DNA of 64,000 nt, taken from positions 62,001 to 126,000 of the forward strand of contig NZ_CP145606.1 of assembly GCF_028776105.2 (NCBI RefSeq), given 5' to 3'. Positions 40,985-48,094 of the stretch are shown here, in pieces; position 1 is the first letter of the stretch, and every line of letters begins with the position of its first letter. Made by a program: the position numbers and the translations under genes. The notes beneath the pieces were generated by a model that had not been told where the DNA came from, searched no databases, and worked only from the letters and a program-made list of their open reading frames with translations. The stretch is from Neisseria leonii. Its GTDB lineage: Bacteria > Pseudomonadota > Gammaproteobacteria > Burkholderiales > Neisseriaceae.

Positions 40985-42315
40985 AACGAGCAGACCTAGA
41001 CAAACGCGCCCAGCGCGACAAATTCGGCAGCGGCAAGCACGGCTTCCAGAGCGGAAATCCGTCGGGCGGCGTGCTGCCGACTATTCCCGGCGCCGAGTGG
41101 TTTGACCATGTGCAGGAAGAAATCGCCGGCGTGATTGAGGCGGGCGGCATCACGGTTAATCCGCAGCAGTACAACCAGCTGCTGACAGCGATGAGGAAAC
41201 TGTTTTCCGATGCCACCCGCACCCTAACCGCCGGTGCCGGCCTAACCGGCGGCGGCGACTTGTCTGCCAATCGCACCATCGGTTTGGCCACACCATCCAC
41301 CCTGTCCGGCAGCACGACTAATTGGGTGGGCAATGGCGCAACGGGACACACGCACGAAATCGCCAAAGCCACGCCAACGCTGGCCGGTGTGGCGAAGCTC
41401 GTCAATGTGCTGAACAGCACCGCCACCGATGCGGCTTTGACTGCGGCGCAAGGCAAAGTGTTGGCCGATCAAATCGCCGCCGCCAATGCCAACAGCGTGA
41501 TGCTCACCGGCGACCAGACCATTGCCGGCACCAAAACCTTTTCAGGCAGCCTGAATACAAACGCCGAAATCCGTGCCGGCGGAATGGTATCCGCCAGCTA
41601 CCGCAATGATTGGGTGGGTTTTTGGGCCAATCAACCCACGGAGGGTAAACACGGCTTTTTTGACGTCGCCGTCAACGGTGTAACGCGTGGCGGGATGCAG
41701 ATTGCGACACATGGCAACGGCCGCTATCACGTCGACTTGTTGGTTACCCCCGCCGGTGCCACCAACGCCGACCGACGTGTATCCGGTATGACCGTGTACG
41801 ACGGCAGCATCTACACCCACGCCTACGGCTGGCTGCACGAGGGTTTTATCCGCAACGGCGTGGGCGCGGGGCAAATCGCCGGCCATCAAATATCACTGGG
41901 CTGGAGCAGCGGGCTGCGGCTTAAGGCGCAGGTGGACAACGTTGATTTAGGCAACATCGTCTTTGACAGCCAGCTCAATGCCGGCTTGTCCGGTAAAGCC
42001 AATCTGTCCGATTTTGCCGCCTACCACGGCCAAAGCGGTTATCAGCGGCTGCCCAATGGCTTAATCATCCAATGGATGCGCATCACCAAGGCCGTCGGCA
42101 CATTTTCCGGCACCTACAATTTCCCCATTGCCTTCCCGCGCGCCTGTTTCGGCGTCAGCATCAGCAATTCGTGGTACATCAGCGGCGCGGGCAACGGCTA
42201 CCAACTGCGCGCCGGTGTACTCAACAACAGCAGCTTCGGCGTCGGCGAGGACAATTTTAACAACTACGGCAGCGGCAACAGCGGCCAAGCCTTTGTGATC
42301 GCTATCGGCAATTAG
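40981..42315 (+). CDS. Tail fibre protein
   Basis: 444 aa. A conserved base-attachment N-terminus (KHGFQSGNPSGGVLPTIPGA...EWFDHVQEEIAGVIEAGG) leads to a Gly/Thr/Ala-rich shaft. A C-terminal receptor-binding tip begins at GYQRLPNGLIIQW. This tip pattern is shared by many myophage fibres that read surface sugars. A kingDUS-like AGGCAGCCTGAA lies inside the shaft coding region (41544-41555). Confidence 0.85.
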   Translation: MKRADLDKRAQRDKFGSGKHGFQSGNPSGGVLPTIPGAEWFDHVQEEIAGVIEAGGITVNPQQYNQLLTAMRKLFSDATRTLTAGAGLTGGGDLSANRTIGLATPSTLSGSTTNWVGNGATGHTHEIAKATPTLAGVAKLVNVLNSTATDAALTAAQGKVLADQIAAANANSVMLTGDQTIAGTKTFSGSLNTNAEIRAGGMVSASYRNDWVGFWANQPTEGKHGFFDVAVNGVTRGGMQIATHGNGRYHVDLLVTPAGATNADRRVSGMTVYDGSIYTHAYGWLHEGFIRNGVGAGQIAGHQISLGWSSGLRLKAQVDNVDLGNIVFDSQLNAGLSGKANLSDFAAYHGQSGYQRLPNGLIIQWMRITKAVGTFSGTYNFPIAFPRACFGVSISNSWYISGAGNGYQLRAGVLNNSSFGVGEDNFNNYGSGNSGQAFVIAIGN

Positions 42316-42323
42316 GACAGACC

Positions 42324-42953
42324 ATGATCTACTACAGCCAAGCACAACACACCTTTTTCGACGACCAAATCCACGATAGCGTGCCCGATGATGCGCAAGC
42401 CATCACCGCCGAGCAACACCGGCAACTGCTGGACGCGCTCAACTACGGCCATGCCATTGCCGAGGACTTAACCGTCCACCCGCGCCCGTCGCCCGCCCAC
42501 CAATGGCAGCCCGAAAGCCAAAGCTGGAAACTTGACCCCGCCCGCGCCGCCGTGTTGGCTGCCGAACAATTGGCACAGGCCAAAACCGCCAAGCTGGCCG
42601 CGCTTAATGCCGCCGCCCAAGCCTACATTGACCGCGCCGCCGGTATCGACCAACTGCCCGACTTTGAAGTGCGTACATGGACATTACAGGCGTTGGAGGC
42701 CAAAGCCTGGGCAGCCGACAACAGCGCGGCCACGCCGACACTGGACACCATTGCCGCCGCCCGCAGCATCCCGCCCGACATCCTCAAACAAAAGGCGTTG
42801 GCAAAAGCACTGGCTTACGAGCAGCTCACCGCCACCGTCGTCGGCTTGCGCCAAGCCATCGAAACGCGCATTAAACAGGCCGCCGATATGGCGGAACTGG
42901 AAGCCATTGAGTTTGCCTTTGGCACGGGCGGCGATGCGGAGGCGGAAACATGA
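42324..42953 (+). CDS. Tail fibre assembly / DUF4376-like protein
   Basis: 209 aa. The N-terminal MIYYSQAQHTFFDDQIHDSV then DDAQAITAEQHRQLLDALN, and the C-terminal DFEVRTWTLQALEAKAW, fit the chaperone-like proteins encoded after phage fibres. Likely folds or attaches the fibre. The stop overlaps the next ATG. Confidence 0.75.
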   Translation: MIYYSQAQHTFFDDQIHDSVPDDAQAITAEQHRQLLDALNYGHAIAEDLTVHPRPSPAHQWQPESQSWKLDPARAAVLAAEQLAQAKTAKLAALNAAAQAYIDRAAGIDQLPDFEVRTWTLQALEAKAWAADNSAATPTLDTIAAARSIPPDILKQKALAKALAYEQLTATVVGLRQAIETRIKQAADMAELEAIEFAFGTGGDAEAET

Positions 42954-43405
42954 CAACCGTCTATCTGGCCTTGTACAAAGGCCGCAAAAGCGGCGGCGGT
43001 ATCAAAGTTCAATTGGCACGATTGGCCGATTGGGCGGTACGCCAAGCCACCGGCGGCATCTACAGCCATTGTGAAATCGCCGTTGCCCAAGCCGACGGCC
43101 GCTTTGCCTGCTATTCCGCCAGCCTGCGCGACGGCGGCGTGCGTGCCAAAACCATGCCGCTGTCGGAGGACAAATGGGACTTAATCGAGCTGCGTCAAGC
43201 CGACTTGCTGCCGCGCATCAATTATTGGTTTTTACAAACCCGAGGCGCGCCCTACGACACCATCGGCGCATTGGGCGTGGTGCTGCCGCTTTCAGGCAGC
43301 CTGAAAAAATGGTTTTGCAGCGAATGGTGCGCCCAAGTGCTGGGTTTGCCGCAGCCTGAAACCTATTCGCCCAATACACTTGCTAAACATTTTCAGGCTG
43401 CCTGA
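42950..43405 (+). CDS. NlpC/P60-like (YiiX-type) cysteine hydrolase, putative
   Basis: 151 aa. His in GIYSHCEIAV and Cys in KWFCSEWCAQVLGLP are placed as in permuted NlpC/P60 papain-like proteins; APYDTIGALGVVLPL fits the third strand region. May cut peptidoglycan or act on the tail tip. Its stop lies within AGGCTGCCTGAA, a Simonsiella-type DUS (43395-43406), and a kingDUS copy sits at 43294-43305. Confidence 0.6.
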   Translation: MTTVYLALYKGRKSGGGIKVQLARLADWAVRQATGGIYSHCEIAVAQADGRFACYSASLRDGGVRAKTMPLSEDKWDLIELRQADLLPRINYWFLQTRGAPYDTIGALGVVLPLSGSLKKWFCSEWCAQVLGLPQPETYSPNTLAKHFQAA

Positions 43406-43415
43406 AAGGAGAAAG

Positions 43416-43949
43416 ATGATGCAACGCAGATTAAAAATGCGCCGCCAAATCGCTTTATTGCTGATTGCCATGCGGATTGCCTATGGCGGCTCGCTGTTGG
43501 TGATTTTTTGGGTCAACAGCCACACCGCCGGATCACTGTTGAATTATCTGCACGAGCAGGGCAACGGTGCCGTGCATATCCTGTACACCGCACTGACGAT
43601 GTCTGCCGCCGCGCTGATAGTGGACGGTTTGCTGGATACCTTATGGCCGTATCTCTCGGCCAAACACACCGAGCAGCGCTGGCGTCATTGCAGATGGTTG
43701 TCGGTGTCGTGGCTTTACCGCTTGCGCCGATTGCTCACCCGTGCCTGCGGCATGGCCAACCGCCACCGCCATTGGTTTTATCTGCCGCCGGCGTTTGCGG
43801 CGCTATTTGTCGTGCCATCTGCCGTCTATTTGGGCGCACAAAATATCACGGCAGTGCAATGGCTTTGGCTGTGGCTGTTTGCCTGCGGCATCGGGGCGGC
43901 GTTGGTGGAGGGGGCAATCAACAATGAAAGAGTCCGTTATGCGCAATAA
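43416..43949 (+). CDS. Phage membrane protein of unknown function, 177 aa
   Basis: Starts MMQRRLKMRRQIALLLIAMR after AAAGGAGAAAG. Four hydrophobic segments (ALLLIAMRIAYGGSLLVIFW, GAVHILYTALTMSAAALIV, YLPPAFAALFVVPSAVYLG, AVQWLWLWLFACGIGAALV) and Arg/His-rich loops. It lies between the NlpC-like gene and the holin-like gene, so a lysis accessory is possible; no family is recognised. Confidence 0.65.
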   Translation: MMQRRLKMRRQIALLLIAMRIAYGGSLLVIFWVNSHTAGSLLNYLHEQGNGAVHILYTALTMSAAALIVDGLLDTLWPYLSAKHTEQRWRHCRWLSVSWLYRLRRLLTRACGMANRHRHWFYLPPAFAALFVVPSAVYLGAQNITAVQWLWLWLFACGIGAALVEGAINNERVRYAQ

Positions 43950-44355
43950 ACACACAATTACAGCCGTATTGCTGTATCTGCTGCTGGCGCCGCCGGCGTT
44001 GGCGGCAGTTAAAGACTCTTTTCACGGCGCGCTCAACAGCATGATCGCCTGGGATTTGATGTACAACATGATCGGCGGCGCGGGCGGCGGCATGGTGCAG
44101 GTGGCCCGCAACTGGCACAGCGAGCGCAAATACAGCAACAACATCGCCGTCGAACTGTTTTTAAGCCTGTTTGTCTCGGCTTTTGCCGGCCTGTTGACCT
44201 ATCTGTTTTTTGCGGGCACGGAATTTATCACCATCAACAGCATCATGATGCTGTTTTTAAGCTGCTGCGCCGGTGTGCTGGGCTATGAGGCCGTGAAAAT
44301 GTACACCGACGATTTTGCTAAAAAAGTCAAAAAAGGAAGCCCCGATGATGCTTAA
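43939..44355 (+). CDS. Putative holin
   Basis: 138 aa, MRNKHTITAVLLYLLLAPPA (signal-like), then two to three membrane helices (NIAVELFLSLFVSAFAGLLT, TINSIMMLFLSCCAGVLGYE) and a charged tail KKVKKGSPDDA. Directly upstream of spanin and endolysin genes. A Met at 43924 gives five more residues. Typical holin layout, but no strict family motif. Confidence 0.65.
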   Translation: MRNKHTITAVLLYLLLAPPALAAVKDSFHGALNSMIAWDLMYNMIGGAGGGMVQVARNWHSERKYSNNIAVELFLSLFVSAFAGLLTYLFFAGTEFITINSIMMLFLSCCAGVLGYEAVKMYTDDFAKKVKKGSPDDA

Positions 44356-44863
44356 AGCCGTATCGGCGGCGGCATTGCTATCGGCCGCCGCTGCCGGCCT
44401 GCTGTCGTGGTATCTGACCGATACCGCATGGCAGGCCAAGTGGGACGAAGCCGAACAAGGCCGTCTGAAAAAAGAAATCCAAACCGTTACCCAAACCGTC
44501 TACATCGAGCGCGAGGCGGCCGCCAAAACCGCCCAAGCCGATGCCAAAGGCCAAAAGGAGTTAGCCCATGCCCAAGCCGAAATCAAACGTCTGCGCGCTG
44601 ATCTTGCTGCCGGCACTCGCCGCCTGCGCCGGCAAACCGCCTGCAGCACCGCCACAGAACATCAATCTGGCACCGATTCCCGCGTGGATTCAGAGCGGCC
44701 AGCCGAGCCGGCAGCAGGTGGAGGCGGAGTTGAGCAACATATTCTCAACGTCGCCGACCACGCCTTAACCGCCATCGCCCAGCGCGATGCCTGCGTGGAC
44801 ATCTTAAAATCAGACCGTGCCGTATTATCGGGAGACCCCCATGAACAAACATCTGACCGTTGA
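44345..44863 (+). CDS. Inner-membrane spanin subunit (Rz-like)
   Basis: 172 aa. One N-terminal membrane helix (VSAAALLSAAAAGLLSWYLT) is followed by a charged coiled-coil (EIQTVTQTVYIEREAAAKTA) and a Cys/Asp-containing C-terminus (QRDACVDILKSD). An Rz1-type lipoprotein is embedded in another frame, as in many spanin pairs. It overlaps the holin start-side stop and the endolysin start. Confidence 0.78.
   Translation: MMLKAVSAAALLSAAAAGLLSWYLTDTAWQAKWDEAEQGRLKKEIQTVTQTVYIEREAAAKTAQADAKGQKELAHAQAEIKRLRADLAAGTRRLRRQTACSTATEHQSGTDSRVDSERPAEPAAGGGGVEQHILNVADHALTAIAQRDACVDILKSDRAVLSGDPHEQTSDR
44568..44768 (+). CDS. Outer-membrane spanin lipoprotein (Rz1-like), nested in Rz
   Basis: 66 aa, MPKPKSNVCALILLPALAAC with lipobox LAAC near residue 20, then a Pro-rich segment (GKPPAAPPQNINLAPIP). 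Short Pro-rich lipoproteins fully embedded in Rz in a different frame are Rz1. Starts after AAAAGGAGTTAGCCC. Together the pair fuses inner and outer membranes at lysis. Confidence 0.82.
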   Translation: MPKPKSNVCALILLPALAACAGKPPAAPPQNINLAPIPAWIQSGQPSRQQVEAELSNIFSTSPTTP

Positions 44864-45311
44864 TGATGCAGGCTTTGACCTGATCGCCCGCTGGGAAGGC
44901 AAGCGCAATCATGCCTATTTGGACAGCGTCGGCATCCCGACCATCGGCATCGGCTTTATCCGCTACACCTTGGGCGACAAGGCCGGACAGCGTGTGCAGG
45001 CAGGCGATTATTTAAGCGACGACGAAATCCGTGCCGAGTTTGCCAATCAGGTGAAAATTTATGAGGACGGGGTCAAAAACGCCGTTACCGCACCGCTGAC
45101 CCAATCACAGCTTAATGCCTGCGTCAGCCTGTGCTACAACATCGGCGTGGCGGCGTTTGCCCGCTCAAGCGTCTGCCGCCTGCTCAACCAGCAGCGCTAC
45201 CGTGCCGCCTGCAATGCCTTTGCCGCCTGGAACAAGGCGGGCGGGCGCACACTGCCCGGTTTGGCCAACCGCCGTGCCGCCGAGCAGCGGGAGTTTTTCC
45301 GCGACGGATAA
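44841..45311 (+). CDS. Phage endolysin (T4-type lysozyme, GH24)
   Basis: 156 aa from MNKHLTVDDAGFDLIARWEG after ATCGGGAGACCCCC. The catalytic triad is in the family spacing: Glu19 (ARWEG), Asp28 (AYLD), Thr34 (GIPTIGIGF). CVSLCYNIGVAAF and AFAAWNKAGGR are also conserved. Cuts peptidoglycan glycan strands. No signal peptide, so release depends on the holin. Confidence 0.93.
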   Translation: MNKHLTVDDAGFDLIARWEGKRNHAYLDSVGIPTIGIGFIRYTLGDKAGQRVQAGDYLSDDEIRAEFANQVKIYEDGVKNAVTAPLTQSQLNACVSLCYNIGVAAFARSSVCRLLNQQRYRAACNAFAAWNKAGGRTLPGLANRRAAEQREFFRDG

Positions 45312-45331
45312 ACCGCCACTTGAAAAGCCAC

Positions 45332-45366
45332 AGGCCGTCTGAAAGATTTTCAGACGGCCTGTTTTA
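45332..45366. terminator. DUS-hairpin terminator between endolysin and repressor
   Basis: AGGCCGTCTGAAA-GA-TTTTCAGACGGCCT followed by GTTTTAT: serves both convergent genes. Confidence 0.85.
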
Positions 45367-45380
45367 TTGCCTTAATCGGT

Positions 45381-45740
45381 TCAGCCAATCCAATCCCGCA
45401 TAAATGTCAGCAGGATTTCGCGCTTGCTTTTCGGCAGCGCATCAAACAGACGCAAAAATTCAAGCTGCTCTTCGGAGTAGCTTTTGTATTGCGGCAACGG
45501 TTCGGCCAGCTTGATGGTAACGGGTTGGTAGACAACCCCCATTTCTCCCGTTCCCTTTGCCAGCCATTCAAAGCTGACATCCAGCACTTGGGCAATCCTT
45601 GACAGGTTCTCCGTGGTCGGGTCGGTTTTACCCGTTTCCCACTGGGTTACGCTCGTTTGATGGACGCCGATTTCATCGGCGAGCCATTGTTGAGACCTTT
45701 TTGCCGTTTTTCGCGCCAACTTAATTCTATTTCCAATCAT
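45381..45740 (-). CDS. Phage repressor (cI-like, XRE family)
   Basis: 119 aa. The N-terminal XRE HTH (RIKLARKTAKRSQQWLADEI...VHQTSVTQWETGKTDP) is followed by a short C-terminal tail ending FDALPKSKREILLTFMRDW. There is no peptidase S24 domain, so it would not be inactivated by RecA-stimulated self-cleavage as lambda CI is. It diverges from the cro-like gene across a 108-base operator region. Confidence 0.85.
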   Translation of the reverse strand: MIGNRIKLARKTAKRSQQWLADEIGVHQTSVTQWETGKTDPTTENLSRIAQVLDVSFEWLAKGTGEMGVVYQPVTIKLAEPLPQYKSYSEEQLEFLRLFDALPKSKREILLTFMRDWIG

Positions 45741-45848
45741 AGCCTTATTTTAATAGATTAACTATTAGTCAAAAAAATAAGTATCGCTATTTGACTATTT
45801 TTAATAGTGATACTAATATTGCGGCATCGATAACCGCCGAGCAAAAGA
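45741..45848. promoter_or_regulatory. Divergent early promoter-operator region
   Basis: Palindromes TAATAGATTAACTATTA (45751-45767) and ACTATTTTTAATAGT (45794-45808) share AATAG/CTATT half-sites. Rightward promoter: TTGACT (45791-45796), 17 bp, TAATAT (45814-45819), overlapped by the second palindrome. Leftward -35 TTGACT is the complement of 45767-45772, next to the first palindrome, with a weak -10. This is a lambda-type switch. Confidence 0.8.
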
Positions 45849-46043
45849 ATGAACAAACTTACGGATGCACGCAAGCGTAAGGGACTGACCCAGAAAGAAT
45901 TAGCCGAGTTGGTTGGCTGCACCCAAACCAATATCAGCCATATCGAGCTGGGGAGACAGGTCCCGTCGCGCGAACTGGGGAAAAAATTAGCCGAAGTCTT
46001 GGAAATGGATGTATTGGACATCCTGTATCCCCCCAAGAATTAA
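45849..46043 (+). CDS. Cro-like XRE regulator, 64 aa
   Basis: MNKLTDARKRKGLTQKELAE followed by a canonical HTH (VGCTQTNISHIELGRQVPSR) and the end DVLDILYPPKN. Short single-domain XRE protein divergent from the repressor; expected to favour the lytic programme by binding the same operators. Confidence 0.85.
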   Translation: MNKLTDARKRKGLTQKELAELVGCTQTNISHIELGRQVPSRELGKKLAEVLEMDVLDILYPPKN

Positions 46044-46128
46044 ATCTATCTGCATCCGGAGATGCTGTACCGACAGTATCTAGCGGATGCGGAGACGGCA
46101 CAAATGACAAAACCATGAGGTATCACAA

Positions 46129-46605
46129 ATGAGCCAATCCACCGATGTTTTCGAGCTTGCCCGCGCGGCGGCCTATGGCTACGGCATCCCAAAGCTGGCG
46201 GCCAAAATGGGCATCCAACCCGGCACGCTCTACAACAAACTTAATAACGATGAGGGCTGCGCACACCATAAGCTGACTCTGCAGGATTTAATCCAAATCA
46301 TCAGTGTAACGGGCGACACCCGCCCGCTGGCCGGTTTGGCCGCGCTGTTTGATCACGCGCTCTATCCCTTATCGCCGCTAAACCGGATGTCGGACGATGC
46401 GTTGCTCGATCTGGTCAACCGCATTCAGATCAACGGCGGCGCAGCCGCGGCCACTTTGTCGGACGCGCTGGCCGACGGCAGGGTGGATGCGGGCGAATAC
46501 GCGGCATTTGCCCAAGATTGCCGTCAATGGCTGTCGGCGATCATTACCTTAAAGCTGCGCTGCAAAGACATGGTGGTGGTGATCCATGAGCAACCGTCTG
46601 CCTGA
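46129..46605 (+). CDS. Phage regulatory protein CII family
   Basis: 158 aa. DVFELARAAAYGYGIPKLAA then KMGIQPGTLYNKLN forms an HTH-like N-terminus typical of the phage CII family (P2/186-like), followed by LTLQDLIQIISVTGDTRPL. Located third from the repressor in the early operon, as expected for an establishment regulator. Confidence 0.82.
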   Translation: MSQSTDVFELARAAAYGYGIPKLAAKMGIQPGTLYNKLNNDEGCAHHKLTLQDLIQIISVTGDTRPLAGLAALFDHALYPLSPLNRMSDDALLDLVNRIQINGGAAAATLSDALADGRVDAGEYAAFAQDCRQWLSAIITLKLRCKDMVVVIHEQPSA

Positions 46606-46810
46606 CTGCCTGCTCAAACAGGGGATTGTGCGCGTCAGCGACAATTTGGACGGCGGCTGTCTGAAACCGCAACCGCGCCTGCTGGCACAACTGTTTGGCG
46701 ATGTTTTCGCGGATTACCTGCACAATAAGCCGCCCGCCAACACGGAAAGCGAGAAAACCGATGAAAACGACTGTATTTCTGGGCGCGCACATGGTGCTGA
46801 GCACCGATAA
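46586..46810 (+). CDS. Hypothetical phage protein, 74 aa
   Basis: MSNRLPDCLLKQGIVRVSDN... with RLLAQLFGDVFADYLHNKPP. Overlaps the ends of both neighbouring genes. Short helical protein without recognisable motif. Confidence 0.5.
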   Translation: MSNRLPDCLLKQGIVRVSDNLDGGCLKPQPRLLAQLFGDVFADYLHNKPPANTESEKTDENDCISGRAHGAEHR

Positions 46811-47045
46811 ACAGCTGTATGCCATGCGCTTTACCTTCGACCGGTATGGCAATTTGAGCCTGATATTTGACAAACGCGGGATTCCGCTGACCGGTAAGAC
46901 GGCGGTATTCGGCACAGATGATCTGCACATCAGGCTGACCATCCACCGAATCAGCAGACGGCGCACCCTGAACATCACTTTTTCGCTTCATACCGACACC
47001 CCGGCTGTTTTAACCGTTGAAAGAATAAGGGAAAAATCAAAATGA
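46761..47045 (+). CDS. Hypothetical phage protein, 94 aa
   Basis: MKTTVFLGAHMVLSTDKQLY, predicted beta-rich (LSLIFDKRGIPLTGKTAVFG), basic C-terminus. In-frame Mets further upstream lie inside the preceding gene. The stop overlaps the recombinase ATG. Unknown function. Confidence 0.5.
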   Translation: MKTTVFLGAHMVLSTDKQLYAMRFTFDRYGNLSLIFDKRGIPLTGKTAVFGTDDLHIRLTIHRISRRRTLNITFSLHTDTPAVLTVERIREKSK

Positions 47046-47704
47046 ACCATTATCTGACACCCGCCGAACAGAAAAAACTGCTCGATACCGTCAAGCAGTT
47101 TGCCGACGAAAAAGCGCAACGGGATTATCACGCCGTATCGGCTTTAATCAATAGTGGCATGCGGATCGGCGAATTTTTACTGATTACGGTTGGAGATGCC
47201 TTGGCTGCGTTGGACAGCGGCTATCTCTACATACCCGCCGAAAACCGCAAGGGTGGCAAGCGGGATCACAGCATTTATCTAACCCAATCACTGCGCCGCG
47301 ATTTATTCGGCCTGATTACGCTGCGCGGCAGCGATGATCCGCAGCACTATTTAATCGGCGGGCGTACCGACCAAGAGCCGATGACGGTGCGCAATATGCA
47401 GCTGCGCGTCAAATCGTGGGCGAAGCAGGCGGGCTTGGCCCATCTGAAAGTAACGCCGCATTTTTTCAGACATACCCACGCCATGAACATCATGCGCGGC
47501 AGCACCGCCAAAGAGCCGCTGCGCATCATCAAAGCGGCGCTGGGGCACCGCAATATCAATACTACGGCGATTTACACCGAAGCCAGCCGCGAAGAAGTGG
47601 CCGCCGCTTTAAACGAAATCGATAAAGGTCATGAAGGACGGATGACTTTGTCCAAATTGCGGTCTGAATACCGGCAAAGAAACACTCAAATACAAGGGAG
47701 ATAA
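47042..47704 (+). CDS. Tyrosine recombinase, catalytic-domain-only type
   Basis: 220 aa. Catalytic residues are visible: Arg in INSGMRIGEFL, Lys near RKGGKRDH, His-x-x-Arg in HFFRHTHAM, His in LGHRNINTT and Tyr in AIYTEAS. An N-terminal core-binding domain is almost absent (about 25 residues precede the catalytic domain). It sits in the early operon far from either attachment site, so it is unlikely to be the main integrase. It may resolve phage multimers or act in replication. Confidence 0.8.
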   Translation: MNHYLTPAEQKKLLDTVKQFADEKAQRDYHAVSALINSGMRIGEFLLITVGDALAALDSGYLYIPAENRKGGKRDHSIYLTQSLRRDLFGLITLRGSDDPQHYLIGGRTDQEPMTVRNMQLRVKSWAKQAGLAHLKVTPHFFRHTHAMNIMRGSTAKEPLRIIKAALGHRNINTTAIYTEASREEVAAALNEIDKGHEGRMTLSKLRSEYRQRNTQIQGR

Positions 47705-48094
47705 ATGATGTATGCCGCCGACATGTTACAGCGCTACTCCCATGATGGTTTGGTTTATCGGGCATTTGATCATGCCGTGATCGCCGCTGCCGGCATGGTG
47801 GTGGCGGTGCCTTTGGTGCAGACGGCCGGCGTGCTCAAACATCTGGTCGACCAATCGCCCGTGCCTTGGCAGGAATTATGGGCGGTGCTCGATGCCGAGC
47901 CTGAAACGCAAGCCATGTTTGACCGCGATTTGTCCATCCCGCCCATTATCCACCGTTTAGGCTTGGCCGATACCGTTTTGGATGTGGCCAAACTGCCCGA
48001 ATACCGCGCCACTGTGTTTATCCACCCCGAAACCGGGCTGCGCTTGGGCATCAGCAGCGACTACATCCATAAAACCAACAAGGCCAACAGATGA
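47705..48094 (+). CDS. Hypothetical phage protein, 129 aa
   Basis: MMYAADMLQRYSHDGLVYRA... Starts one base after the recombinase stop and overlaps the primase start by 4. Mixed helix/strand, no membrane segment, no known motif. Early-operon location suggests a replication accessory. Confidence 0.55.
   Translation: MMYAADMLQRYSHDGLVYRAFDHAVIAAAGMVVAVPLVQTAGVLKHLVDQSPVPWQELWAVLDAEPETQAMFDRDLSIPPIIHRLGLADTVLDVAKLPEYRATVFIHPETGLRLGISSDYIHKTNKANR

Noticed and set aside
47042..47704. This tyrosine recombinase as the prophage integrase
   Set aside because: It is 10 kb from the right att site, lacks most of the DNA-binding domain and lies in the replication operon.
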